Of a stretch of DNA of 64,000 bases, positions 20,320-31,003 are shown in pieces; positions within the stretch are counted from its first letter, which is position 1; the number at the start of each line of letters is the position of its first letter. The notes beneath the pieces are model-generated. The model had not been told where the DNA came from and did no database searches. It was given only the letters and a program-made list of their open reading frames with translations. The DNA comes from Steinernema hermaphroditum (taxonomy: Eukaryota; Nematoda; Chromadorea; Rhabditida; Steinernematidae): assembly GCA_030435675.1 (NCBI GenBank), contig CM059623.1, positions 11,248,012-11,312,011 of the forward strand, given 5' to 3'. The position numbers and the translations under genes were made by a program.

Positions 20320-22836
20320 TTACAAGGGCAGTTCGTATTCTCTCTTCGTCATCCATTCATCATCAAGGAACGTGGACCTAAACGATCGATATGTCGCTTG
20401 CACAACAAACCAACTTCCTTACATGTAATTCCGAACACTGTCGGGCAGGATCACGACAACCTTCTTTCCCTTGGGTAATCCTGCGGCTGCTTTACACGCA
20501 GCCCAAACATTGGCTCCGGAAGAGCCTCCGCAAAGGATTCCTTCTTCGCGGATCAGACGACGCGCCATTTCGAAGGCCGCTTTGTCATCGGCCTTTACCC
20601 ATTCATCGATGAGTGATTTGTTCAACACTGCCGACTGGAAGTCACTTCCAATGCCCTCCAGCTCGTAGACTCCGGGCTCACTTTCGGGGTCGCTCAAGGT
20701 AGACTTCGCATGGTCGACTCCAACAACTTTGCACTTCGGACACTCCTCCTTGATCTTCGTGCTAACTCCACAGATCGTGCCTCCTGTGCCCACTCCAGCA
20801 ACTAGCATGTCCAAGTCGTTGTCCACCGCATCAAGAATCTCGGCCCCTGTCGTTTCATAGTGGGCCAGCGGGTTGCACACGTTACGGTACTGGTCGAGGA
20901 TGATCGAATCGGGGATCTGCTGGCGGAGGCGGAGGCAGACGCCGAAGTAGGACTCCGGGGAGTCGAAGGGCGCTTCACTAGAGGTTCGGATGACATCGGC
21001 GCCCAGGGCTCTGAGGGTGCACTCCTTCTCGGCGCTCATCTTCTTAGGCATCACGGCGATGAGACGATATCCCTTAACGGCGGCGATCATGGCCAATCCG
21101 ATGGCCATGTTCCCACAACTGGGCTCAATGATCGTCATCCCGGGCTTCAAGACACCGGCCTTCTCGGCTTCTTCGACCATTCTGACAGCGGCGCGGTCCT
21201 TGGCCGATCCGGCGGCATTGAGATACTCACATTTTACATCTGAAGATCTCGATGTTTACTCGAAATTCGTCTTAATGACTTACAGATATCGCATTCTACT
21301 CCCATCGCATTGGGGATTCTGTTCAGCTTGACTATAGGCGTCCAGCCTACAGCCTCGATGATCGTACCAATAAGCTTGGGTCTCGTCAGAGAACGGAGCT
21401 TCTTGGCCTTTCCTACTTGCCAAGAGTGCTCGGCAGCGGCAGAAGGGTCGTAGCCAATGCCGTCGTTGAGTGGATGGACGGGACATAGGCTGATTACTTG
21501 TGGAATACTCTGATCGATGAACTTCTTCTCCAACATCCAATCGTCGCTCAAGAACTTCGTCATGTAGTTCCTGATGCTGTCCGGTAGGATGACGACGCAG
21601 TTCTGGCCCTTCTTCAGTTTCTTCGCGGCTTGCATGGCGCCCCACAGATTGGCGCCCGAGGAACCGCCACACAGAAGTCCTTCTTCCTTGATCAGCCGAC
21701 GGGCCATGTTGAATGTGTTCTTGTCGGCCACTTGGACCTGTGCTCATCATAGGTGATTGATTTACGCGAGCTGAATTACCCATTCATCGATGAGGGACAT
21801 GTCCAGTACCGAAGGAGTGAAGTCGTATCCAATGCCCTCGACTTCAAAGTGGTGACCTTTGGCGCCTGATATCACCGATCCCTCAGGGTCGACTCCGACG
21901 ACGATGCACTTCGGGTTCACTTTCTTTACCCTCTTCGAGATGCCGGAGATGGTACCTCCAGTTCCCGTGCCTACGACCACCATGTCGACGTTGCCGTTCA
22001 GGGCGTCGACGATTTCGGAGCCCGTACCTTCGTAGTGGGCCATGGGGTTGCCGCAGTTGAGATACTGTAATCGATGCTACAGTTTTTCGCATAGTAAAGG
22101 GAATGGTTCTGTCGTTTTTGGCTAATCGTAACTACAGAGGGAATGCTCAGGACCCTGAATTTCACCAGTTCGCTACCTGATCAAGAACAATCGAATCCTT
22201 GATTTCCCGATGAATCCTGAAGGCGACACCAATGTGGGATTCAGGAGAATCATAGGCCGCCTCGTTAGGAGTGCGAACGATCTGGGCCCCAAGGGCACGC
22301 ATCGTGTCCGCCTTCTCCTTGCTCATCTTCTCTGGCATGACGATGATGCACTTGTATCCCTTGACGGCGGCGACGAGGGCCAGGCCGATTCCGGTGTTGC
22401 CAGAAGTAGGCTCGATGATGGTCATTCCCGGTCGGAGACGTCTTTCTTGTTCGGCGATCTCCACCATTCTTATGGCGATACGATCCTTGACAGAGCCGCC
22501 GGCGTTGAAGAATTCGGGCTTGACATCTGAGCAACTCTCTTATCTTCACTTTGAGGACGATTCGACTTACAAACATTGCATTCGATTCCGAAACTTTGAG
22601 GGATCTTGTTGAGCTTCACCAAAGGTGTGTTTCCAACGGCTTCGAGAACGTTCTTTAGGACTTTGTCGCGGGGAATCCTTAAAGGTCAGTTACGCGTTGA
22701 GGATGGTTACGATAGCCACTCACGGATAGCTCTTAAACTTGTGAAGTCCGTGCTGATCAGTCACTCCATCGTCGGCCCACACGCATTCAGTAGCGGCGGA
22801 CGGCGACCAGGGGAGGAAGTCAAAATGCGCAGGCAT
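20320..22836 (-). CDS. Two-module cystathionine beta-synthase paralogue with altered second module (727 aa)
   Basis: Exons 22836-22724, 22677-22571, 22526-22177, 22064-21780, 21737-21284, 21239-20423 and 20377-20320 total 2184 nt in frame. CBS (PLP enzyme) condenses serine and homocysteine. As in C. elegans CBS-1, two catalytic modules are fused and no Bateman domain follows. Module 1 has NAGGSVKDR (Lys 87) and [10 protein letters not shown]. Module 2 keeps the Lys (NAAGSAKDR, Lys 450) and GVGTGGT, but its substrate/PLP loop reads [10 protein letters not shown] instead of [10 protein letters not shown]. Two other usually conserved sites also differ (GVDHAKSTL for GVDPEGSIL). Relative to the gene at 50 kb it lacks one intron and has another. 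It looks expressed-capable but catalytically diverged. Confidence 0.85.
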
Positions 22837-25434
22837 AACTGAGTTCTCAGTGCTGAAAGGGTGCCGTTTTATGCGAACTTCCGAGAGCAAAGGTGATCGC
22901 CCACGAAATCCGGAAAGCAGAACGACAAACAAGAGTCAGCTGCACGGACGGTGCAAACGCGGAGTAAACTAAACTCTGGGAAGAAAGCCAAAGTACGCGG
23001 CGACGGCAACGATCGGTTTAAACTCGCAAAAAGAGTGCCGAATGAGGGTCAAAGTTTGTTTGCACCTGAGGATTTGCATCATTCTTAGGAGATGATGGAA
23101 GTGATACATACAACCGGCGCTTAATAAATCGACCGCTAATCAAAGACGCCAAAGAGCGCTCAATGTTTTGTGGAACATTATGTTTCTACAGGAGTATGTG
23201 ATTGCTACCTTGCAGAGTGATTTTCGATTGAAATCTGATCAAAAGTGACAGAAAGCGGGGGCCTTAGGAGTGTGGGCAATCCGGAAAGATGAGGTTGCCC
23301 CTCTACAGTACCTCAAATCTACACTATGAATTTTTTGGATGAGCAAGCAAGAACAATTCTTTTAAACAGTGAAACGAACTGAGCTGAGTCCATTTTAAAA
23401 ATAGTTGATCTAAGGGTTTATCCACAGAGAATATTGAACATGCTCTTACGTTCATATGTAATTAGGAAATCTCCCGTCAATCGACCGCTGATCAAAGACG
23501 CCAGAGAACGCTCAATAGTTTGCGGGACATCATGTTTTTGTAGCAGCGTGTGATAGGCTACCCTATGGAGAGATCGGGTGATTCTTGATGAAATACGATC
23601 AAACATGATGCGAATTCGGAAAGCAGCTCTTTTATGCGGTTCTTAAACTATGGGCGTTCCTTATTTTACATGACTGCACGCTAATCAACAGTGATACTTC
23701 GATGAGTGACCTTGTACGAAGATCAAAATCAAGAATCACGTTGGGAATAATTGAATTATCTGATTAAATCCTAGCATTCCGGAACCTTTCTGGTGGAACC
23801 AGTTTTGCAAAGATGCACATAATTTCCTCGAATTACTGCTCAGCGGAACCACTATGTTCTTTTCTTCAAGAATCTTAGGAACAGGGCTTAATTTTGTGGT
23901 ATAGAGTCGGCTGGTGCACTCGAGGATTCAAAATTTCTCAATTTACTGTCAAGGGTGAAAAAGCGGCGAAGAGGAGATGTTACCGTGGACAAGGAGCAGC
24001 TCATGGAAGCACGTGAACATCTGACTACAGGTTGATGCATCTAAGAATGAGCTGATCCAATTTTGCCCTATATGGTGCATCAAAGATTCTGTAACTCAGA
24101 TTCAGATTATACGAAAAAATTAAACGTTTACCACAATAGTATCGCACCAGAAAAGATAGAAAATATCTGATTAAATTCGGCGTAACAGAACTTTTTAAGC
24201 ACCCTGATTAACAGTCGAAGTCACGGAATTCAGGTTGTATGGAAATGAAACGACATAATGCCGCAGATTAGAAAGCGAAGAAGCCACAATTTCCCACTTA
24301 AATATCATTTCAATAATGAAAAAGTGGGCCGTCCGCACGTAAGGTTTCCTTTTGAAAGTACAACACTTCCCTGTTGGATGTACACGTTGTGCACGTACAG
24401 TCAAAACACGCCTGTTTTGTTCTTCGTTCGATTCGGCTGTTGCCCTATACACAGCACAAGTCAATGATCACATGATCAGAACATCAAATGTGTGTTTGCA
24501 AGTCCCTGAAAACCGTTCAACCTGAACAAACATTGCAGAGGAAAGTTTGCTGGAGAAGAGCTTTGCACTATTCCAGGCATCGTCAGGTGGCATGTCTTTG
24601 GGTGATAGAATGCTGACGAAGGGGCAAATTATTCGAAAATTAGAATCACAATATACTGTCGAATATATGTAGTTGAATGGTTGGATTATAGAATTCCAAA
24701 ATTGGCTTTTGGTTGAATACAGACAGAACTCGACAATCAAGTATCAATTGTTATCGAAAAAACGAACATCAGCACTAAGTTGACGACCAGGGCGATCACT
24801 AGTTGCACTAAACTAAGATCGCCCAAATACGTGCGATCGGTCCATCGGCGCACTTAAATGAATCTCCACCGTCACGTAAGTACTTTGTCCGAAAACAATC
24901 AATCCATCAAAGCGCCGTCTTTAAACACGTTTCTCAGCGCGAGCGACGTCAGCTGAACTTCCCCAGAAGAGTGAATTCTCCATCTCGCTGTGAATTCTGT
25001 TATTTAAAGAGCGCCTAACTGGTTGTTCACTTCAGTGATGCGCTTTATTTATTCCTTTTCACAGAAATACATTCGTTCTTAATGTTGTGAGATCGAGGCG
25101 ATCACGAGAAGACGAAGAAACCAGGGCGTGGGGCGCTGCATTGGGAAATCTCCCGCAACGCGAACTTTGGTCAAAGTAGTGAACACTCAGCGATCTTCAG
25201 CGTGATCAACGATGGCGCAAAAGCGCGAATTATGACAAATCCTAATATTCCTTCCATGACAACAACTTCCCGCAATCATTTTTTGAGTCACAACCGATCA
25301 GTGACCAAAGAACGTCTGAGATAAAATCATCGTATAAGAGTGTTAGGACTTATTATGATTTTCGCTTAGATGGTTTTGTCGTGACTCTGAGTCGTGTCTA
25401 GGATTCGGAGGCTTAGATTCTTGTAAAGCTAGCT
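22837..25434. other. 2.6-kb non-coding stretch with a direct repeat
   Basis: No gene seen. Apart from the repeated block at 23127-23243 / 23479-23603 I see only short A/T-rich sequence and scattered GATC-rich motifs. Confidence 0.5.
23127..23603. repeat. Direct repeat, two diverged copies of about 120 bp
   Basis: Copy A (23127-23243) and copy B (23479-23603) share AATCGACCGCTRATCAAAGA, then CGCTCAATR, an ACATYATGTTT segment and an ending with GATCAAA. Identity by eye is about 75-80 percent. No coding frame is shared, so it is either a duplicated regulatory segment or pieces of an old repeat. Confidence 0.55.
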
Positions 25435-25780
25435 TTACAAGAACGGTGATACGTTCCTAACAGAAGTATTCAAGCACCAACGTATGTGGCATAATTTCGA
25501 CCTACAGAACTTGTAAATATCTATGTAAATGAGATTTGAAAGTACCGTACATGCGGCTGTAGCTTCTTTGGTTTGTAAGCAGTGTCCAGTTTCTTCTCGA
25601 CATTTATACGATGCAAACCGCACTGTTTGAAAGTATGACTTCAGGTCCTCGTTGATCACTGTTCCGATGTGCGGTAGCATAAGCTCGTAAAAGTAGACCT
25701 TCCTAAAGAGACCTTCCATGATCCATTCTTGCGCTACTCCCGATGTTCTGCCTATGCTCAACCAGGCGCCGCTAACGGGT
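25435..25780 (-). pseudogene. Orphan-gene fragment with internal deletion
   Basis: The minus strand encodes SIGRTSGVAQEWIMEGLFRK joined directly to NEDLKSYFQTVRFASYKC, skipping about 105 residues present in the intact copies. It ends near the Cys-rich stretch with several substitutions and lacks both the start and the membrane segment. It is an old deletion derivative. Confidence 0.7.
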
Positions 25781-26770
25781 GCCCCTAATAGGAGGATTGG
25801 AGGATGAGTGGAATGAAGCGGTAGGCGGAGACAGCATCAGTTTCAGACATCATGCTTAGATGAGACATGGGGCTGTCTGGGAGGTACGATACTGGAAAAG
25901 CATGAGAGAATTGACCATTGTGCGTACGGAAAAAGCATAAGGACAAAGCAACCTAGCCGCCTCAAAAGACTCACAATTTTCAGCCTAATCGCGCCGTCAG
26001 TCCGCCGTTTACGCAACTGACTGAAAGTGTAAAAGAGAATCTGTTCCGTTTATCTGTTTTTATGTCGACTTTGTGATCGGGGATCGAAGCTCTGGATAAC
26101 TTCTTTTGATAGGAAAAATTCTTGCAAGACTCTTCTTCTTCGTGCCACTTCCTCTTTCAATAAGCTGTTGTATAAAACGAGACGATTCAGGACAAGTAAA
26201 TCACTCATTACAAGTAGGTGGCACAAAAAGGGTTCATGTATTGTAGTAACAAGTACGACGAGGAATCAACTACGATCTTTGCTTGAAGGGCTAGAACTGA
26301 ACCCACAAAGCACTCTCACCACCGACCTACAAACATCTTCAGATGCCTCCAAATAACAAACAGGGTGTAGACTGTAGACAGAAAGCCTGGAGACATCCGA
26401 ACCACCCACTCGTCTTTTGCAGCGGACGATGAAAGATTTGTGATCCTCGTAATCGCGGTTTTACTGGTGATGCCGCCAGTGGCCTTCTTCTGGAACCGAC
26501 AACGGTCAATACAACAAGAGAATCCGGTTCAGCGGTGAATTGTTTAATCCATTTTCTCCATTTCCAAACGAACCTCGTAACGATGGCGAACACGGAAGAA
26601 TATGCCATCTGCTATATCGTACGAAACGAACGAGGAAAAGTGGTCCGTTGCAGTGGCACCCGCACTGATAGTAACCCCGAATAACCACTCGCATACCACA
26701 TTTATTCACAAACATACGGTATATAAATAGGGTTTGCTCCGCGTCGTCCTTCAGCAAACGATGAAGATTG
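25781..26770. other. Non-coding, no gene seen
   Basis: Long frames overlap the 3' side of the next gene but show no recognisable features. A TATAAATAG at about 26722 on the plus strand faces no convincing frame. Confidence 0.4.
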
Positions 26771-27019
26771 TTACTTCTTGTAGGCGTACGTCTTCTGGTA
26801 CCCTTTGGCCTTCTGGTAGACGATAGGTTGCTTGGGAGCGTTCGCAGGAGTGACGGGCGCAGAAGCGGCTTCCTGTGGAGCCGAAGCAGAAGTGGCGGCT
26901 GGCTTACTTCCTCCAAAGTAAGCGGCGTCGTCAACATCAATATTCAATTCAGCAGGGCGCGGCTTGTTGTTTCCAGATCCGGAGACTTCAACTGGCACAT
27001 ATGCGCTTTTGTCGGCCAT
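26771..27019 (-). CDS. Small Ala/Pro-rich protein (82 aa)
   Basis: Uninterrupted frame from ATG 27019 to TAA. It is acidic at first (ELNIDVDDAAYFGG), then low-complexity Ala/Pro/Ser (KPAATSASAPQEAASAPVTP), and ends with a Tyr/Lys-rich tail (YQKAKGYQKTYAYKK). There is no signal peptide or membrane segment. A TATAAA lies about 90 bp upstream (27114-27109 on the minus strand), which supports a real gene. The composition recalls small, highly expressed structural or disordered proteins, but no family can be named. Confidence 0.55.
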   Translation of the reverse strand: MADKSAYVPVEVSGSGNNKPRPAELNIDVDDAAYFGGSKPAATSASAPQEAASAPVTPANAPKQPIVYQKAKGYQKTYAYKK

Positions 27020-27719
27020 TATTCGTGCTGGGACGTAATGAGAGGCAAAGATGCAAAACTTCTGTGGGTAGCCGGAGCAAGAAGTCCGTTAACTGGACAT
27101 CAGCGGCCTTTATAAACCGTCGCGTCTGTCTAGACAGCAAACGAGACATTGTCTGAAAAGGTCGACATGTAGACATAGACATAGACATTTTCCAGAAAAT
27201 GAGGAAATAACAGGAAGAACTGTGGATGTAACAGTTCAGGTTTAGGTTTTTGTCGAAAATATATAGCGATAGCATACACTAGAAGATCACGACAGTGCAG
27301 AAAACAAAAGATCAACGTTGGATCTTCACGCAACCGAGCCTTCCGCTCAAAGAGAAAGGACTGATACCCTGAAACGAAAAACGAGACGAGGGAGAGAACT
27401 CCTGTGGTAACTCCTACAACGATTTCCTTGAAACTGCATGTGTCTATGCAGAAAGTGTGCAACTTCGACGTGAGTCTCCCTTTTTTGGTTTTTGTGTTCG
27501 TTTTTCGAGTTTTTTTTTTGACAACTCCAATAACGAATACGATAAGAGCCGGAATCTGCGTTAAAACACTGTTTACGAATTTTCAAATTTGTGTCACGGA
27601 TAAGGATTTCTTCTTTTCGTGTCTTGATCGCGCTCTCTAAGAACAGAATCATTTCCTACGCTGCCTTTGAGCAACATCCACAGAAGTCATTCTTTCTCTC
27701 GTTTCAGAGACCGAAAACA
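27020..27719. other. Shared upstream region of two divergent genes
   Basis: Divergent promoter region. A minus-strand frame at 27462-27240 reads as hydrophobic (VVGVTTGVLSLVSFFVSGYQ) but has no clear exon boundaries or partners, so I do not call it. Confidence 0.4.
27696..27707 (+). promoter_or_regulatory. Probable spliced-leader trans-splice acceptor
   Basis: CTCGTTTCAG followed by 12 nt to the phosphatase ATG; there is no matching upstream coding exon. This is typical of nematode trans-splicing. A similar site precedes the F-box gene at 41014 and the peptidase gene at 43996. Confidence 0.6.
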
Positions 27720-28882
27720 ATGGTCGAGCGAATGGAAGTGGATTCACCGCCTCGGGCTCCCAAGCCCCCACCAAGCACCCGAGAGGTCGGCCAGCTGGAG
27801 AGGTGGATCGAAACACTCTACAAGTGTCAGCCTTTGAGCGAAGAAGACGCCAAACGTTTGTGTGAGAAGGTAACAAGCAACCGCTTTCATGATGCTGATG
27901 AAGTGTTTTCAGGCGAAGGAGATACTTGTTGACGAGAACAACGTCAAAGAGGTCCAAGCTCCTGTGACGATCTGTGGAGACATACATGGCCAATTTCATG
28001 ACCTCATGGAACTTTTTGACATAGCTGGCAAATTACCGTTCACAAATTACTTGTTCATGGGTGATTACGTGGACCGAGGTCACTATTCGGTGGAAACCGT
28101 GCAGTTGCTCGTTTGCCTAAAGGTGAGAAGGAAAAGAGATTGTTGTTTACGGTGTGGCCATTTAGGTTCGCTACAGAGACCGCATAACAATTTTGAGGGG
28201 GAATCACGAGTCCCGTCAAATCACCCAAGTGTATGGATTTTATGATGAATGCCTCAGAAAATACGGAACTGCGAAAGTGTGGACATATTTTACCGACCTC
28301 TTCGATTATCTTCCCATTACTGCGCTCGTAGAAAATGAAATCTTTTGCCTGCATGGCGGTCTCTCACCGGAAGCACATACCCTTGACACTGTACGCGCTA
28401 TCGATCGCGTCGTAGAAGTTCCACATGAAGGTGTGTTATTTCTGTTCTTATACACGTGTTCATGGCTATACTTCCAGGGCCGATGTGCGACTTGCTATGG
28501 TCAGACCCCGATGATAGGATGGGCTTCAACCTCTCTCCTAGAGGTGCTGGTTTCGTTTTTGGTCCGGATATATCCAAGGAATTTAATCATGCAAACGGCC
28601 TGAAAATGATTTCACGGGCACATCAGCTAGTAATGGAGGTATGCCTTCTTCTTTACTTACTGAAAGTTAATCGCTATTTCTTTTCAGGGCTACCAGTGGG
28701 CTCATAACTGCAATGTTGTCACCGTTTTCTCCGCCCCGAACTACTGCTATCGTTGTGGAAATCAAGCCGCCTTTATTGAACTGGACGAAGATCTCACCTA
28801 CACGCTGATGCAGTTCGAACCAGCACCTAAACGCGGCGATGTATCTCATGTAACCAGGCGTGCTCCTGCCTTTTTTGTTTGA
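27720..28882 (+). CDS. Divergent PP2A-type catalytic subunit (326 aa)
   Basis: Exons 27720-27869, 27913-28122, 28166-28430, 28478-28638 and 28688-28882 sum to 981 nt in frame. It is a Ser/Thr phosphatase of the PPP family, closest by eye to PP2A catalytic subunits: [79 protein letters not shown] and [15 protein letters not shown]. All metal-binding and catalytic His/Asp/Asn/Arg residues of the family are present. The N-terminus is about 17 residues longer than usual and Pro-rich ([15 protein letters not shown]). The C-terminus ends RRAPAFFV where PP2A has the conserved RRTPDYFL, so the methylated Leu and the regulatory Tyr are lost. Probably a lineage-specific paralogue of let-92. Confidence 0.85.
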
Positions 28883-28946
28883 TTGTTTACCGTGGAAGCG
28901 ACCTACTATTTATGATGGGTATTTTATTGTGTTGACAATTCACGGT

Positions 28947-29345
28947 TTAATGATCTATTGGCGCAACGTGCATGTTTAAGGACCGTTCTCGTGAATCGGT
29001 GATTGTACGAAGACAAGGGAAGATTTGAGGGGATTTTGTCGTCGTTGCCTCGTTACCTTCCATAATCCGTTCTTGCGCTGCTCCCGATTTTCTGCCTATT
29101 CTGCCTAGCATTTCTCGAAGTGTTTTCTGGTCATATTTTTCCACGTCGAGCGCCTTGTCGTCATTATGTCCGCCTGGTGAGTTGCATACTCGTGTGAAAC
29201 GAAGATAGCGCCCAGCTACTTGGCGCAATTCCTGGATAGTCGCTCGTTCAGGACTGCCCTCTCGTTCAAAAGCGATTTGAAATCTTAGTGTGAAATTCCA
29301 ATCGGTGTTAGGTGTTAGGTTTAAGCTAATCTTCCAAATTTTTAT
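28947..29345 (-). pseudogene. N-terminal fragment of the orphan gene plus 5' flank
   Basis: The minus-strand coding similarity covers FEREGSPERATIQELRQVAG through the next 60 or so residues, with indels, ending near RIGRKSGAAQERIMEG. The upstream part (29286-29345) matches the 5' flank of copy 1 at about 10150-10220 rather than the first 60 codons, so the start of the gene has been deleted. Confidence 0.65.
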
Positions 29346-29511
29346 TCTTTCTGCCGCGTAAGAATGCAGCGACAGTTTATCTAACAGTCACATATCCGAC
29401 TGTGAATCACACCAGCCATCTGTATGGTCCTGTGATGAGCGGCGACTGAATCACCCCATGGATTACTCACATAGTCTGCCGCTTGTGCTCTGAAATCACT
29501 TCTCTATCGCA

Positions 29512-30125
29512 ATGCAGATGGTGCATAGTCGTACTCTCGCGATGTTCGTCTTCTTCTCGACGCTTTTCGTGGTGGATGCATGGAAGAGGTGGCACCCTGT
29601 GAACTACACGAAGACGGCATTCCATCGCGACCTTGAGCAAGAGCCCAAGTTCGTCGACATTCACTTTGAAAACACTTGTCAATGGGAAGAGCCGTAAGAT
29701 CTGTCTTGTTATTCTGCATCTGCTTGTCTTAGATTGTGTATCTGTTACGAGTCTTCAAATGCCAACGAGTTGACCAGAATGATTGAGCGAAGAGTATGTG
29801 GTGCTAACAGTGGCTACTTCTGCGTTGGCTCCTATCTTGGACAGCCTATCGTTTTCGCCGATTATATTGGAACGATGAGAGACACAGTCAAAGACGTCAG
29901 TCTGCCGTTCAAGGTACGAGTCATTTTGCCCATCATTATAGCACATTGCTTAAGGGTGGAAAAACGTTTGTCTACGATGTTCCCTTCTTCATCCCTCAAT
30001 TTCTTCATCAAGTCGGCTTGAACGAAAATAAACAAACGTTGTGGAGAGGAACTACTTGCGAGGAGGGAGCCGTCTATGTGGTTAGTTCCACAGAACAGGG
30101 TTTGCATGGTTTCTATGCTGTTTAG
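29512..30125 (+). CDS. Small secreted Cys-containing protein (177 aa)
   Basis: Exons 29512-29693, 29733-29913 and 29955-30125 total 534 nt. The first 23 residues form a signal peptide (hydrophobic LAMFVFFSTLFVVDA). The mature part has about six cysteines (CQWEEPLCICYE, RRVCGANSGYFCVG, RGTTCEEG) that could pair. There is no membrane segment. I do not recognise the family; length and composition fit the many small secreted proteins of nematodes. An in-frame second Met at 29518 is also possible as start. Confidence 0.65.
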
Positions 30126-30409
30126 ACTGGTGGACTTAGTCCTTTTAAGAACTCGGGAGTCCACTAAGGAACCAGGAACGACGATTGTGAAATTGAAATA
30201 TGAGAAAAGATGTGTTTGATGAAATAAATAATGTCGTTAGAAACATAGACTTGATAATTCTTTCCTTTAGGTACTGTGATTCGGGATTGACAGAGGGTGA
30301 AGAAAACTCACCCAGTCCTTTACTCCGAGGCACGAATATACAATGTCTTCTGCCACGCTGCTAGGGAGCTGTCCATAGAGACCTATCAGAACATTGTTTT
30401 ATGCACTCA
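30126..30409. other. Short intergenic stretch
   Basis: AATAAATAATG near 30222 could end the transcript of the secreted-protein gene; nothing else is seen. Confidence 0.4.
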
Positions 30410-31000
30410 CAAGGGAACCACTCAAAGTGATACGCGCCGATTGGGCTGTGGTGTGGTGGAACGGATAGAGGGCGGGCTTGGGAGTCAAATGCACATAAAC
30501 TCCGCTGCCTGATTTAAGGCATGCACCCAAAACATGGCTATGAAGTTGCAAAAATTCACAGCACTCGATACTAGTACGATCCCAATTGCCTGCGTGGTCG
30601 AGTGGTAGTGCTCTCGGTTGCCAATACATAACAAAGGTCGGGTTCGAACCCTTGCCGGTCCGACATTTTTTATTTGTCTTCAGTCACCATCCCTTACATG
30701 TTTTGCGCGTTACTCTGACTTACTACATGTAAAACATGTAAGGACTTTCGAACAACCCGACCTTTGGGTTGTTCGAAGGTTTTTATCACTTCGAAAGTAT
30801 TGGCAACCGAGAGCACTTTCTTTGCCGTTCTTTGCCATTGCCCTTGCAGACGTACTAGTATCGAGTGCTGGCCATGTTTTGGGTACATGCCTTAAATTCA
30901 GGCAGCGAAGTTTACGTGCGTTTGACTCCCCAGCCCGCCCTCTATCCGTTCGACCACACCACAGCCCAATCGGCGCGTATCACTTTGGGTGGTTCCCTTG
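30410..31000. mobile_element. Inverted-repeat element with tRNA-like arm (591 bp)
   Basis: The two arms (about 30410-30625 and 30795-31000) are inverted copies with some divergence. The ends begin CAAGGGAACCACTCAAAGTG and are flanked by a 3-bp duplication TCA (30407-30409, 31001-31003). The left arm contains a tRNA-like unit at about 30588-30664 (TGGTCGAGTGG box A, GGTTCGAACCC box B, then a T-run). No protein is encoded. It belongs with the larger element at 33876. Confidence 0.7.
30588..30664 (+). repeat. tRNA-like sequence in element arm
   Basis: Contains good A and B boxes and the downstream T-run ATTTTTTATTT. The stems for a functional acceptor arm are absent. Its inverse partner in the right arm (about 30790-30860) is decayed. 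Confidence 0.5.
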
Positions 31001-31003
31001 TCA

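Noticed and set aside
20419..22530. Plus-strand open frames opposite the CBS exons (also at 50230-51831)
   Set aside because: They are antisense shadows of a strongly biased coding sequence.
27240..27462. Minus-strand hydrophobic frame that might be a membrane protein
   Set aside because: No recognisable family, uncertain start, and no exon boundaries; it lies in the upstream region of the phosphatase gene.
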